A DNA stretch of 64,000 nucleotides, taken from CAXPZW01 sp964221845 (GTDB taxonomy: Bacteria; Bacteroidota; Bacteroidia; Flavobacteriales_D; Sanyastnellaceae). Positions within the stretch are counted from its first letter, which is position 1. Every line of letters starts with the position of its first letter. Both the position numbers and the translations under genes were made by a program. The stretch is from positions 191,650 to 255,649 of the forward strand of contig CAXPZW010000011.1 in NCBI GenBank assembly GCA_964221845.1, given 5' to 3'. Shown one piece after another: positions 15,789 through 24,855 of this stretch. The notes beneath the pieces are model-generated. The model had not been told where the DNA came from. It searched no databases and saw nothing but the letters and a program-made list of their open reading frames with translations.

Positions 15789-16535
15789 ATGGCAGACAAG
15801 GTAAAGACCATCCTGATCTCGCAGCCCAAACCGAGCAGCGAAAAATCTCCCTACTTCGACCTGGCCAAGAAACACGGATTGAAGATCGATTTCCGTTCTT
15901 TCATCCACGTGGAAGAGGTGCCCGCTCAGGAATTCCGCCAACAACGTGTGAGCATCCTCGAGCACACCGCGGTGATCCTCACTTCCAAACACGCGGTCGA
16001 CAATTTCTTCCGCATGTGCGAAGAGATGCGCGTGACCGTGCCCGACACCATGAAGTACTTCTGTATTTCGGAGTCGGTGGCGTTCTACCTGCAGCACCAC
16101 ATCGTGTACCGCAAGCGCAAAATCTTCGTAGGCAAGGTGCGTTTCGCTGACATGGTAGACCTGCTCAAGAAGCACAAGCAAGAGCGTTTCCTGCTTCCGT
16201 GTTCGGATTTACTCAAGCCCAGCATCCCTGATACCCTCGAGAAGTTGGGCCTGAACTACACCAAAGCCGTGATGTACCGCACCGTATGTTCAGACCTGTC
16301 TGACCTGGCCGATGTGAAGTACGACGTGTTGGTGTTCTTCAGCCCTTCGGGGATTGAGTCGCTGTTCAAGAACTTCCCGGACTTTACGCAGGGCAAAACG
16401 CGCATTGCTGCCTTTGGTCCCACCACCACCAAAGCCGTGGAGGGCGCGGGTTTGACGGTCAACATCTCGGCTCCCAACCCAAAGGCGCCGTCGATGTCTA
16501 TGGCCATTGACCTCTACGTACGCGACATCAAGTAG
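15789..16535 (+). CDS. hemD: Uroporphyrinogen-III synthase
   Basis: A 248-residue protein with the two-lobed HemD layout: KTILISQPKPSS at the start of lobe one, and LVFFSPSGIESLFKNFP with RIAAFGPTTTKAVEGAGL in lobe two. The enzyme closes and inverts ring D of hydroxymethylbilane in the haem and cobalamin pathways. Sequence conservation in this family is low, so the assignment rests on the second-lobe motifs and on DUF4271 upstream. The ATG is 49 bases after DUF4271 and the rnpA gene follows after 37 bases. Confidence 0.85.
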   Translation: MADKVKTILISQPKPSSEKSPYFDLAKKHGLKIDFRSFIHVEEVPAQEFRQQRVSILEHTAVILTSKHAVDNFFRMCEEMRVTVPDTMKYFCISESVAFYLQHHIVYRKRKIFVGKVRFADMVDLLKKHKQERFLLPCSDLLKPSIPDTLEKLGLNYTKAVMYRTVCSDLSDLADVKYDVLVFFSPSGIESLFKNFPDFTQGKTRIAAFGPTTTKAVEGAGLTVNISAPNPKAPSMSMAIDLYVRDIK

Positions 16536-16572
16536 TATTTTTCGGGAAGCGGCTTGTTAGCGCTGCACCCCC

Positions 16573-17034
16573 ATGCCTGTGGATACCCCCAAGCCCGACC
16601 ATTCCTTTCCTCGCGCCGAGAAGCTCAAGTCGCGCAAGCAAATTGAGTACTTGTTTGAACACGGCGCCAAGGTTAAAGCATACCCGCTCATGCTCGCTTA
16701 TGTCGAGCACGAAGGGGAGCCGCGTGAAGTGCAGATTCAAATGGGCTTTTCGGTCAGCAAGCGCAAGTTCAAGCGTGCGGTGGACCGCAACCGTGTCAAG
16801 CGCCTGATGCGTGAGGCTTACCGCAAGCAAAAATCCGGCTTCATTTCGGCCAGCGAGAAGCACGGGCATCCGACCGATGCCATGCTCATCTTCATTGGCC
16901 GGGAAATGCCTGTATATTCGGAGCTTGAACGCAAAATAACCGCGCTGCTGCAGCGTTGGGAACGTAAGCTGCTTCAACACGCTACTCATGATTCGAATTC
17001 GACGCCGTCCGACCCGCCGCCTGGTGGTGCTTAG
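16573..17034 (+). CDS. rnpA: Ribonuclease P protein component
   Basis: A 153-residue basic protein with the RNR signature FKRAVDRNRVKRLMREAYR, which binds the catalytic RNA of RNase P, and the FSVSKRKFKRAV beta-strand before it. It takes part in 5' maturation of tRNAs. The family is usually 110-130 residues; the extra C-terminal part (HATHDSNSTPSDPPPGGA) is low-complexity and is encoded in the 47 bases that overlap the start of the next gene, so it may be a tail of no function. The RNase P RNA gene itself was not found in this window. Confidence 0.92.
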   Translation: MPVDTPKPDHSFPRAEKLKSRKQIEYLFEHGAKVKAYPLMLAYVEHEGEPREVQIQMGFSVSKRKFKRAVDRNRVKRLMREAYRKQKSGFISASEKHGHPTDAMLIFIGREMPVYSELERKITALLQRWERKLLQHATHDSNSTPSDPPPGGA

Positions 17035-18646
17035 TGCACTCACCGGAGTTCTGCTGCTGGGATCGGCCTTCACCAACAGTTATTTCGAGGTTTCCAAGAA
17101 CCTGGAGATCTTCACCGGGCTCTACCAACAGCTCAACACCTACTACGTGGACGAGACCCAGCCCGGGGAGCTCATGAAAACCGGCATCGATGCCATGCTC
17201 AAGTCCTTGGACCCGTACACGGTGTACTACCCCGAGACCCGCATCGAGGACTTCCGCTTCCAAACCACCGGCGTGTACGGGGGCATTGGCGCGCTGGTGC
17301 TGACCCGCAAAGACCGCATCATCATCACCGAACCCCGCGAAGGGTACGCCGCAGCCAAAGCAGGCCTGCTGGCGGGCGATGAAATCCTGGAGGTCGACGG
17401 CAAAAGCGTGGTGGGCCGCACCCAAGAAGAAATGAGTGGCATCCTCAAAGGCACCGCCGGGTCGGAAATCACCCTGAAGATCAAGCGCCCGGGTCAGGAA
17501 GCCACCTTGGATTTCACCTTCGAGCGTGAGGAGGTGAAGGTCAAGGACGTGCCCTACGCCGGCATGCTGGACGAGACCACCGGATACGTATCGCTGCGCA
17601 AGTTCACCAAGACGGCTTCTTCGGAAGTACGCAAAGCCATCAAAGACCTCGAAGGCCAGGGCATGCAGCGCCTGGTGTTTGACCTGCGTGGCAACGGCGG
17701 TGGATTGCTGCGCGAGGCCATCAACATCGTCAACTTCTTTGTGCCCAAAGGCACCGAGATTGTGAGCACCCGCGGCAAGTTGGAAGAGTGGAACCGCACC
17801 TACACCGCGCTCAACGAGCCCATCCTGCCAGACATGCCCGTTGTGGTGTTGATCGACGGCAGCTCGGCTTCGGCCTCGGAGATTGTATCCGGTTCCCTGC
17901 AGGACCTGGACCGCGCGGTGGTCATTGGCAAGCGCTCCTTTGGCAAGGGCCTGGTGCAGCAAACCAAAGACGTGGCCTACAACTCCAAGCTCAAGCTGAC
18001 TGTGGCCAAGTACTACACCCCCAGCGGGCGTTGCATCCAAAAGCTCGACTACTCCAACAAAGTGGACGGCATTGTGGGCGAGGTGCCCGATTCGCTGATC
18101 CAGAGCTTTACCACCACCAGCGGACGCAAAGTGTTTGATGGCCGCGGCGTGGATCCCGACGTACCGGTGGACTACGACGAAAGCATCAACATCATCGGAG
18201 GCCTGTTGTCCAACGACATCCTGTTCGACTTTGCCACCGATTACCGCCTCTCGCACGACAGCATCACCGAGGCCGAAGCCTTTGGCCTTTCCGACGCCGA
18301 GTATGCCGACTTTGTGGCGTACGCCAATGCCCAAGACTTCGAATACAACACCGAAACCGAGGCCCTCTTTGCCCAGCTGGAAAAAGTGGCCGATCGTGAG
18401 CGGTACAAGGAAGGCGCGGAGGCACAATTTGCGGCGCTGCGCGAAGGCATTACCCCGCGCAAATCAGAGGACCTGGAGAAATTCAAGTTCGAGATCCGCG
18501 AGTTGCTCGAGAGCGAGATTGCTTCTCGCTATTACTTCCAAACCGGACGCATCCAAGCCAACTTGGAGGCCGATCCTGTGATGGAAGCCGCACTCAACAC
18601 CCTCAACACCAACTACGCCGACATTTTGGTTGGCCCCGGTAAGTAG
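16988..18646 (+). CDS. C-terminal processing peptidase, S41 family
   Basis: The 552-residue protein has an N-terminal membrane or signal segment (LVVLSALTGVLLLGSAFTNSYF), then YYVDETQPGELMKTGIDAMLKSLDPYT, a PDZ domain at about 95-165 (GLLAGDEILEVDGKSV), and the S41 protease core. The catalytic serine is in GSSASASE (residues 291-298) and the catalytic lysine is K320 in SFGKGLVQ. Such proteases trim or degrade periplasmic proteins from their C-terminus. A C-terminal helical region after residue 400 is typical of Bacteroidota members. The start overlaps the end of rnpA by 47 bases in another frame, and the stop overlaps the next start (TAGTG), so the genes form an operon. Confidence 0.92.
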   Translation: MIRIRRRPTRRLVVLSALTGVLLLGSAFTNSYFEVSKNLEIFTGLYQQLNTYYVDETQPGELMKTGIDAMLKSLDPYTVYYPETRIEDFRFQTTGVYGGIGALVLTRKDRIIITEPREGYAAAKAGLLAGDEILEVDGKSVVGRTQEEMSGILKGTAGSEITLKIKRPGQEATLDFTFEREEVKVKDVPYAGMLDETTGYVSLRKFTKTASSEVRKAIKDLEGQGMQRLVFDLRGNGGGLLREAINIVNFFVPKGTEIVSTRGKLEEWNRTYTALNEPILPDMPVVVLIDGSSASASEIVSGSLQDLDRAVVIGKRSFGKGLVQQTKDVAYNSKLKLTVAKYYTPSGRCIQKLDYSNKVDGIVGEVPDSLIQSFTTTSGRKVFDGRGVDPDVPVDYDESINIIGGLLSNDILFDFATDYRLSHDSITEAEAFGLSDAEYADFVAYANAQDFEYNTETEALFAQLEKVADRERYKEGAEAQFAALREGITPRKSEDLEKFKFEIRELLESEIASRYYFQTGRIQANLEADPVMEAALNTLNTNYADILVGPGK

Positions 18647-20280
18647 TGACCCTCATTCCCGCCACCCGACTCCTCCCGTGGCGCCAGTTTACCCGAGTTG
18701 CACAACTGACCGGGCTGGGCGCCATGCTGGCTTTTTTGCCCGTGTTCAACGTAGGCATGAGCATAGCCGGCTTTGTGCTGGCCGGTGCTTGGCTGGTGGA
18801 CCTGGTGTTGGATGTGCTCGAAGGCACACCGTGGCGCAAATTCCAGCGCTTTGCCAGCAACAAGGCCGCACTGGTATTGGTGTCGCTTTTTGTCCTGCAT
18901 GTGTTGGGACTGCTGTGGACCCAAGACTTGGACTACGGCCTGAAGGACTTGCGCGTCAAACTCCCGTTGCTTTTTCTGCCCATCGTGCTCGCCGGGCTCG
19001 AGGCCATCAGCGAACGTTGGTTTCACCGACTCATGCATGTGTTTGTAGCGGCGGTGGTGTTCAGCACCTTCACCAGCATGTGGGTGCATTGGGGATGGGT
19101 AGACCGCCCCATCGGCGATGACGTCCGCGAAATCACCCACGCCTTCATTGCCCGCATCAGCCACATCCGACTGAGTTTGCTGGCCACCTTGGCCATGGCC
19201 TATGCCACCTTCCGCGCTTGGAAGCACCCGCGCTGGGCGCTGCTGTACGCAGTGGTCGTGGGCTGGTTGCTGGCCTTTTTGTGGACCATTGAATCGGTAA
19301 CGGGCATGGGCCTTGCGCTGGTGCTGCTCGGCTTTTTTATGCTCCGGTTGGTGTGGACCCACGCAGGCAAAACCGTGCGCCGTTTGGCCTTGGCAGGATT
19401 GCTGGTGATTTGGGCAGGGTCGCTCGTGTATGTGGGCACCGTGGTGCGGGATTACTTTGACGTGGAGGCCATCGACCCCGATGCCCTCGAAGCCGAAACC
19501 CCACGAGGCGAGCCCTACTTCCACGACCTGGAGAACCAACAGCTGGAAAACGGCCATTACGTATGGACCTACGTGGCCTGGGGAGAGCTGGCCAGTGGCT
19601 GGAACGAGCGCAGCAGGCTGAATTTCAACGGCGAAGACCAGCGCGGGCAGCAACTCAAGTTCACCCTCATCCGCTTTTTGACCAGCAAAGGCCTTCGAAA
19701 AGATGCCGATGGCGTAGCGGCACTCACCGCCGAGGACGTGCATTGCGTCGAAAAGGGCATTGCCAGCATTGCCGAGGTAGGCGCCGGTGGCTTCCGCTCA
19801 CGCATCAACAAGATTTTGCTCGAGGTAGACATCTACCGCAACGGGGGCAACCCGGGCGGCAACTCGGTGACCCAACGCTTGGAGTTTTGGCGGGTGGGCG
19901 CACACATTTTTGCCAGCAACCCAGTTGTAGGCGTGGGCACTGGAGATGTTCCTGCTGCGTTTGAGCAGGCCTACCACGACACCGGCTCTACCCTCAAAGC
20001 CGAACACCGCCTGCGCACCCACAACCAGTACCTCACCATGGGCGTGGCCTTTGGCGTACTGGGCATCTTGTGGTTCTTGGTGGCGTTCATTTGGCCCGGG
20101 CGCATCCAAGGTGCATTCAAACGCCCGATTTACTTGGCGTTTTTCCTGGTGGCTGCGCTGTCCTTCTTCACCGAGGATACCCTGGAGACCCAGGCGGGCG
20201 CTACGTTCTACGCCTTCTTCCAGAGCTTCTTGTTGCTCGGGGTCTTTTGGCGCGATCAGCGCACAGACAGTCTGCGGTAA
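18646..20280 (+). CDS. O-antigen ligase/polymerase-like membrane protein
   Basis: A 544-residue protein with about ten membrane segments. A large periplasmic region lies in the middle (about residues 270-430). The Wzy_C-type motif RLRTHNQYLTMGVAFGVLGILW comes before the last segments. These features fit the O-antigen ligase (WaaL)/Wzy-like family, which joins lipid-linked glycans to lipid A or polymerises them. There are no glycan-synthesis genes beside it, so the substrate is unknown. Translation starts at GTG overlapping the protease stop. The 3' end overlaps that of the convergent kelch-like gene by 25 bases. Confidence 0.78.
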   Translation: MTLIPATRLLPWRQFTRVAQLTGLGAMLAFLPVFNVGMSIAGFVLAGAWLVDLVLDVLEGTPWRKFQRFASNKAALVLVSLFVLHVLGLLWTQDLDYGLKDLRVKLPLLFLPIVLAGLEAISERWFHRLMHVFVAAVVFSTFTSMWVHWGWVDRPIGDDVREITHAFIARISHIRLSLLATLAMAYATFRAWKHPRWALLYAVVVGWLLAFLWTIESVTGMGLALVLLGFFMLRLVWTHAGKTVRRLALAGLLVIWAGSLVYVGTVVRDYFDVEAIDPDALEAETPRGEPYFHDLENQQLENGHYVWTYVAWGELASGWNERSRLNFNGEDQRGQQLKFTLIRFLTSKGLRKDADGVAALTAEDVHCVEKGIASIAEVGAGGFRSRINKILLEVDIYRNGGNPGGNSVTQRLEFWRVGAHIFASNPVVGVGTGDVPAAFEQAYHDTGSTLKAEHRLRTHNQYLTMGVAFGVLGILWFLVAFIWPGRIQGAFKRPIYLAFFLVAALSFFTEDTLETQAGATFYAFFQSFLLLGVFWRDQRTDSLR

Positions 20281-21581
20281 ACAGGCACCCCTCCATCTTC
20301 GGTGCCCAAGAGGTACATCCCAGCGGGCAATCTTGACACATCCCAACGGCCTTGCCCTAAGTAAGGCACATCTATGCGTTGTCCGTCCAGGTGCATCCAC
20401 ATGGTGGCTTCAGGGTCGGCACTTTCCCAAGTGACCGTTGTCGTGGCGGGGTTGGGAAAGGGGAGGGGTACAATTGCTTCGAACTCAGGGGTGGCATCAA
20501 ACAGGCCAATCAATTGCACGGTGCCGTCGTCGTCTCCACCAGAAACCAGAATGCCTCCAGAAGCCAGTTGACACGAAGCTTGGCGGAAGCGACCGGTGGT
20601 TTGAATGCCCGGATCGGCGTCCCAGTTGTCGGGGCCGAAGGTGTTGCGTTGGTTGGTGGCATAGGTGGTGGTTACCCCGTTGCCCGAAAGTTCGGTACCG
20701 CCGATGAGCAAGACGTCGTCCTCGGCTTGGCGCCAGTAGGCATCGCAGTAACTGGCGCCTTGGGCCAAGGGTTCGGTGATGGTCCAGGTACCTGAGCTGG
20801 GGTTGTAGACCTCGACCTCGGCTTGACCGGCAAACCAGTTGTTGGCGCCGTCAAACAGGCGACCTCCAACGGCCACCACGTTGCCGTCGGGGCGGACCAC
20901 TGCGGCGAGGTTGTCGCGACCCGTACTCAACGGGTTGACTGCGGTCCACATGCCGGTGGAAGGGTCGTAGATCTCGCATTCGTTCATTTGGAAATCGAGC
21001 GAAGGGTTGAAGCCTCCGATGGCCATCACGCGACCATCCTGGAGCAAGACCAATGCGTGGCTGCTGCGGGCGAAGTTCAAGTCGCCGGTGGATGCGACTG
21101 ACCAGTCCGAGGGGTCAATCAATTCGCAGGAGGACAGGTCGTCAGATCCATTGTAGCCACCGGTGACCAAGATGCGGCCGTCCTCCAGCACAATGCTACG
21201 GCAATTGCTGCGACCGTTGGCCAACGTAGGGCCAGCTTCCCACGCGCCAAACTCGGCGTTGTAGACTTCGGTGGAGGTGTGGTTGGTGAAGTCGCCGTCC
21301 CAGCCGCCAATGGCGATGGCTGAACCGCCGGCCGCAAGCAGGTTAAAGGAGTAGCGGTTGACGCTCATGGGGTCCACTGTGGCCCAGGTGTCGCCGTTGT
21401 AGACTTCGGCAGAGCTGGTGTAGCTTTCGCCGGTCCAGCCGCCGGCTGCGAGTACGGTGGCGTCGGGCAATTGGACCATTTGGTGGCCGCTGCGCGGGGT
21501 GGTGAGGTCATTCAGATCAGAGACTTGCGCGCCCAAGGCGGCAGTCATCAACAAGGCACATGCGAGTAAAAGGTGTTTCAT
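20256..21581 (-). CDS. Secreted kelch-repeat beta-propeller protein with T9SS sorting domain
   Basis: About 441 residues from MKHLLLACALLMTAALGAQ, a good signal peptide. An upstream in-frame Met would add 11 residues ending in Pro-Pro-Thr. Six or so kelch-like blades follow, each with a GG doublet and a following E-x-Y/L-N/D motif: LAAGGWTGESY, IAIGGWDGDF, LVTGGYNGSDD, MAIGGFNPSLD, VAVGGRLFDG, LLIGGTELSG. The last 70 residues start PLPFPNPATTTV, a short type A T9SS sorting domain. It is probably a surface protein binding a glycan or protein partner. No catalytic residues of galactose oxidase could be recognised. The gene diverges from truB across 45 bases. Confidence 0.82.
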   Translation of the reverse strand: MKHLLLACALLMTAALGAQVSDLNDLTTPRSGHQMVQLPDATVLAAGGWTGESYTSSAEVYNGDTWATVDPMSVNRYSFNLLAAGGSAIAIGGWDGDFTNHTSTEVYNAEFGAWEAGPTLANGRSNCRSIVLEDGRILVTGGYNGSDDLSSCELIDPSDWSVASTGDLNFARSSHALVLLQDGRVMAIGGFNPSLDFQMNECEIYDPSTGMWTAVNPLSTGRDNLAAVVRPDGNVVAVGGRLFDGANNWFAGQAEVEVYNPSSGTWTITEPLAQGASYCDAYWRQAEDDVLLIGGTELSGNGVTTTYATNQRNTFGPDNWDADPGIQTTGRFRQASCQLASGGILVSGGDDDGTVQLIGLFDATPEFEAIVPLPFPNPATTTVTWESADPEATMWMHLDGQRIDVPYLGQGRWDVSRLPAGMYLLGTEDGGVPVYRRLSVR

Positions 21582-21626
21582 GGTAGGCGGGTTTTCGCCA
21601 CAAAATCTACACATTGCCCCCCGGAT

Positions 21627-22373
21627 ATGGCAGCCTACGACCTCCCCGAACCCAACTCATTTTGCGTGTTGCAGGATTTCAGCAATGGAATGCTGGTTTC
21701 ACTTGATAAACCGCAAGGGTGGACTTCCTTCGATGTGGTCAACAAAGTGCGCTACACCTTGTCGCGCAGTTTGGGGGTCAAACGCATCAAAGTGGGCCAT
21801 GCGGGCACCTTGGATCCGTTGGCCACGGGCTTGCTGGTGATCTGCACGGGCCGCATGACCAAGCAGATCATGCACCTTCAAGCGGCCGAAAAACGCTACA
21901 CCGCCGTGGTGCACCTCGGCGAATACACCGCGACACTTGACCGGGAAGGCGAAGTCGAGAAAACCGGCCCCACCGACCACATCACCGAAGAAGCCATCCG
22001 TGAAGTGGCAGCGGGATTTGTGGGCGTGTACATGCAAGTACCGCCGGTGTTCAGCGCCAAAAAGGTGGACGGCAAGCGCGCGTACAAAGCGGCACGCAGC
22101 GGCCGTGACATTGAGATGCCACCGGTAGGCGTCACCATTGACAAATGCGACGTGGTGGCCATCGACGGGGTCAAAGTCACCCTCGACATCACCTGCGGCA
22201 AGGGCACCTACATCCGCAGTTTGGCCCGCGATTTTGGCGAGCGGCTGGGCACGGTGGCCACCTTGGACCACCTGCGCCGCACCCAATCGGGCGACTACAA
22301 TTTGGCCGATGCGCTTAGCCTGGACGACTTCCTGAAGAAAGTCAGGGAGCTCCCACGGGAAGCGCCCGAATGA
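21627..22373 (+). CDS. truB: tRNA pseudouridine(55) synthase TruB
   Basis: About 248 residues from MAAYDLPEPNSF, with 18 codons trimmed from a longer frame that would run through the divergent promoter region. The catalytic motif GHAGTLDPLATG carries D63. Further family motifs are GKGTYIRSLARDFG and YTAVVHLGEYTATLDREGEV. The enzyme converts U55 in the T-loop of tRNAs. Length fits the short TruB form without a PUA domain. A -7 box lies immediately after the stop. Confidence 0.94.
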   Translation: MAAYDLPEPNSFCVLQDFSNGMLVSLDKPQGWTSFDVVNKVRYTLSRSLGVKRIKVGHAGTLDPLATGLLVICTGRMTKQIMHLQAAEKRYTAVVHLGEYTATLDREGEVEKTGPTDHITEEAIREVAAGFVGVYMQVPPVFSAKKVDGKRAYKAARSGRDIEMPPVGVTIDKCDVVAIDGVKVTLDITCGKGTYIRSLARDFGERLGTVATLDHLRRTQSGDYNLADALSLDDFLKKVRELPREAPE

Positions 22374-22379
22374 TCTTGT

Positions 22380-22387
22380 TACCTTTG
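22380..22387 (+). promoter_or_regulatory. Bacteroidota -7 box upstream of the hmgA region
   Basis: TACCTTTG matches TAnnTTTG. It lies between truB and hmgA and ends four bases before a 19-codon ORF. No TTG is seen at the -33 position. It is the only promoter candidate I found for the hmgA-hpd pair. Confidence 0.45.
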
Positions 22388-22391
22388 GAGC

Positions 22392-22451
22392 ATGGGACGC
22401 TCCAAACGGAAGATCAACCTCAAGCAGCGGATGAAACGCAATCCGGAATGA
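22392..22451 (+). CDS. Possible 19-residue basic peptide (leader ORF?)
   Basis: ATG to TGA encodes MGRSKRKINLKQRMKRNPE, in which nine of 19 residues are Lys or Arg. It begins four bases after the -7 box at 22380-22387, so an mRNA from this promoter would start at or next to the ATG. It could be a tiny basic protein, a leader peptide for hmgA, or chance. I recognise no family. Confidence 0.25.
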   Translation: MGRSKRKINLKQRMKRNPE

Positions 22452-22502
22452 CGCGTCGAGCACGCCCGATCAATCCTGTGTTTCACACTTCAATTCCCAA
22501 CC

Positions 22503-23663
22503 ATGCCTTTTTACCACGAACTGGGGCGCATCCCGCACAAGCGCCACACTGTTTTCAAAAAGCCTGACGGCGGCCTTTACTACGAGCAACTCTTCGGCAC
22601 AGAAGGGTTCCACGGCATGTCGTCGCTGTTGTACCACGTTCACCGCCCCACCATGATTCGCGAGGTGGCCGAACTGGCAGACCTCACGCCCCAAGCGGCG
22701 GTGAGCCACAACATTTCCCCCATGATGCTCAACGGCTTCCAGGCCAAGCCCACCCCGGACTTTCTGGACAGCCGCGTTTCGGTCCTGTTCAACAACGATG
22801 TGAACCTGCAAGTGGCCGCGCCACAGCAGTCCATGACCGATTACTTCTACAAAAACGCAGACGCCGATGAGGTGCTCTTCATCCATCAAGGCGAAGGCAC
22901 CCTCTACACCATGCTCGGCAACTTGCCATTTGGCGAGGGTGACTACCTGGTGATTCCTCGCGGCATGATCTACCAGATCAGCTTCGAGACCGAGAACAAC
23001 CGCCTGTTTGTGATCGAGTCCTACAGCCCGGTGCTCACGCCCAAGCGCTACCGCAATGGCTTTGGCCAACTCCTGGAGCATTCACCGTTCTGCGAGCGTG
23101 ACTTGCGCCGTCCACAGGTGATTGACACCCACGACGAGAAGGGCGCGTTTGCCATCCGCATCAAAAAGCAACACCGCCTGCACGAGGTGGTGTATGCCAG
23201 CCACCCCTTTGACGTGGTGGGCTGGGACGGCTACAACTACCCGTACGCCTTTAGCATTCACGACTTTGAGCCCATCACCGGCCGCGTGCACCAGCCACCG
23301 CCCGTGCACCAGACCTTTGAGGCGCACAACTTTGTGATCTGCTCGTTCTGTCCGCGTTTGTATGACTACCACCCGGATTCAATCCCGGCGCCATACAACC
23401 ACAGCAACATCGATTCCGATGAGGTGCTGTACTACGTGGACGGGGACTTCATGAGCCGCAACCACGTGGACAAGGGCTTCATCAGCCTGCACCCCGGCGG
23501 CATTCCCCACGGACCGCACCCCGGCGTCACCGAGCGCTCCATCGGCCAGACCGAGACCCTCGAGCTCGCCGTGATGGTGGATACCTTCCGCCCCCTTCAA
23601 GTCACCCAGGCCGCTGTAGACATGAGCGACCCGGATTACCTCACTTCCTGGTTGGAGGACTAA
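22503..23663 (+). CDS. hmgA: Homogentisate 1,2-dioxygenase
   Basis: A 386-residue cupin-fold enzyme that opens the ring of homogentisate to maleylacetoacetate, using iron and oxygen. It starts MPFYHELGRIPHKRHTVF, as in the bacterial family. The active-site region is clear: RLYDYHPDSIPAPYNHSNID, then SDEVLYYVDGDF with the metal-binding Glu, and HPGGIPHGPHPG with the metal-binding His. The protein is shorter than the 430-445 residue mammalian type, as usual for this bacterial branch. It lies 33 bases upstream of hpd, the preceding step in tyrosine breakdown, and the two form a catabolic pair ending at the terminator at 24856. The following steps (maleylacetoacetate isomerase, fumarylacetoacetase) are not in the window. 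Confidence 0.92.
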   Translation: MPFYHELGRIPHKRHTVFKKPDGGLYYEQLFGTEGFHGMSSLLYHVHRPTMIREVAELADLTPQAAVSHNISPMMLNGFQAKPTPDFLDSRVSVLFNNDVNLQVAAPQQSMTDYFYKNADADEVLFIHQGEGTLYTMLGNLPFGEGDYLVIPRGMIYQISFETENNRLFVIESYSPVLTPKRYRNGFGQLLEHSPFCERDLRRPQVIDTHDEKGAFAIRIKKQHRLHEVVYASHPFDVVGWDGYNYPYAFSIHDFEPITGRVHQPPPVHQTFEAHNFVICSFCPRLYDYHPDSIPAPYNHSNIDSDEVLYYVDGDFMSRNHVDKGFISLHPGGIPHGPHPGVTERSIGQTETLELAVMVDTFRPLQVTQAAVDMSDPDYLTSWLED

Positions 23664-23696
23664 TCGGACTTCCCTTCAACGACAATTTTTGGAATT

Positions 23697-24836
23697 ATGG
23701 CTACAGACAATTCTTCCCTCCAACTCGATAAAGTGGTGCCTTCAGCAGATGACTTTTTGCCTTTGCTGGGTACCGATTACGTGGAACTTTACGTGGGCAA
23801 CGCCAAGCAGGCGGCGCACTACTACCAATCGGCCTGGGGCTTCCAACCGCTGGCCTACGCCGGACTGGAGACCGGCATGACCGACCGCGTTTCTTACGTA
23901 CTTCAACAAGACAAAATCCGCCTGGTACTCACCTCTCCGCTGCAGAGCGGGGGTGACGTGAACCGCCACATCGACGCGCACGGCGATGGCGTAAAGGTGG
24001 TGGCCCTGTGGGTGGATGACGCTACCAAATCATACGAGGAAACCACCAAGCGTGGCGCCGAGTCGTACATGGAACCCAAAACCATCGAAGATGAGCACGG
24101 CAAAGTGGTGCTCTCGGGCATCCACACCTACGGCGAGACCGTCCACATCTTTGTGGAGCGCGGCGCATACAACGGCACCTTCCTGCCGGGCTACCGCAAA
24201 TGGGAGTCGGACTACAAGCCGTCTTCAGTGGGCCTCAAGTTCATCGACCACATGGTGGGCAACGTGGGCTGGAACGAGATGAACAAGTGGTGCGAGTTCT
24301 ACGCCAAGGTCATGGGCTTTGCGCAGCTGATTTCGTTCGACGACAACGACATCTCTACCGAATACACCGCCCTGATGTCGAAGGTGATGAGCAACGGCAA
24401 TGGCCGCATCAAGTTCCCGATCAACGAGCCGGCGGAAGGCCGCAAGAAATCGCAGATCGAGGAGTACATCGACTTCTACAACGGCGCCGGCGTGCAGCAC
24501 ATCGCGGTGGCCACCGACAACATCATCGAAACCGTGACCGAGCTCAAGGCGCGCGGCGTGGAATTCCTTTACGTGCCTGAGGCGTACTACGATACGGTAC
24601 TTGACCGCGTAGGCGAGATCGACGAGGACCTCGAGCCCCTCAAGGAACTCGGCATCCTGATCGACCGCGACGACGAAGGCTACTTGTTGCAGCTCTTCAC
24701 CAAACCGGTGTTGGATCGTCCGACAATGTTCTTCGAGATCATCCAGCGCAAGGGCGCACAGTCGTTCGGCAAGGGCAACTTCAAGGCCCTGTTCGAGGCG
24801 ATTGAACGCGAGCAAGAAGCGCGCGGCACGCTTTAA
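23697..24836 (+). CDS. hpd: 4-hydroxyphenylpyruvate dioxygenase
   Basis: A 379-residue protein made of two vicinal-oxygen-chelate domains. The three iron ligands can be placed in the second domain: H185 (IDHMVGNV), H268 (GVQHIAVAT) and E347 (FFEIIQRKG). It converts 4-hydroxyphenylpyruvate to homogentisate, the substrate of HmgA encoded just upstream. The sequence resembles the eukaryotic-type HPD, with EAYYDTVLDRVG and LLQLFTKPVLDRPTMFFEI. A strong terminator lies 20 bases after the stop. Confidence 0.95.
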   Translation: MATDNSSLQLDKVVPSADDFLPLLGTDYVELYVGNAKQAAHYYQSAWGFQPLAYAGLETGMTDRVSYVLQQDKIRLVLTSPLQSGGDVNRHIDAHGDGVKVVALWVDDATKSYEETTKRGAESYMEPKTIEDEHGKVVLSGIHTYGETVHIFVERGAYNGTFLPGYRKWESDYKPSSVGLKFIDHMVGNVGWNEMNKWCEFYAKVMGFAQLISFDDNDISTEYTALMSKVMSNGNGRIKFPINEPAEGRKKSQIEEYIDFYNGAGVQHIAVATDNIIETVTELKARGVEFLYVPEAYYDTVLDRVGEIDEDLEPLKELGILIDRDDEGYLLQLFTKPVLDRPTMFFEIIQRKGAQSFGKGNFKALFEAIEREQEARGTL

Positions 24837-24855
24837 ACAAGACACACTTTCAAGG

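Noticed and set aside
16982..18427. A 481-codon minus-strand open frame
   Set aside because: Antisense to the S41 protease, which has intact catalytic motifs; composition is typical of a shadow frame.
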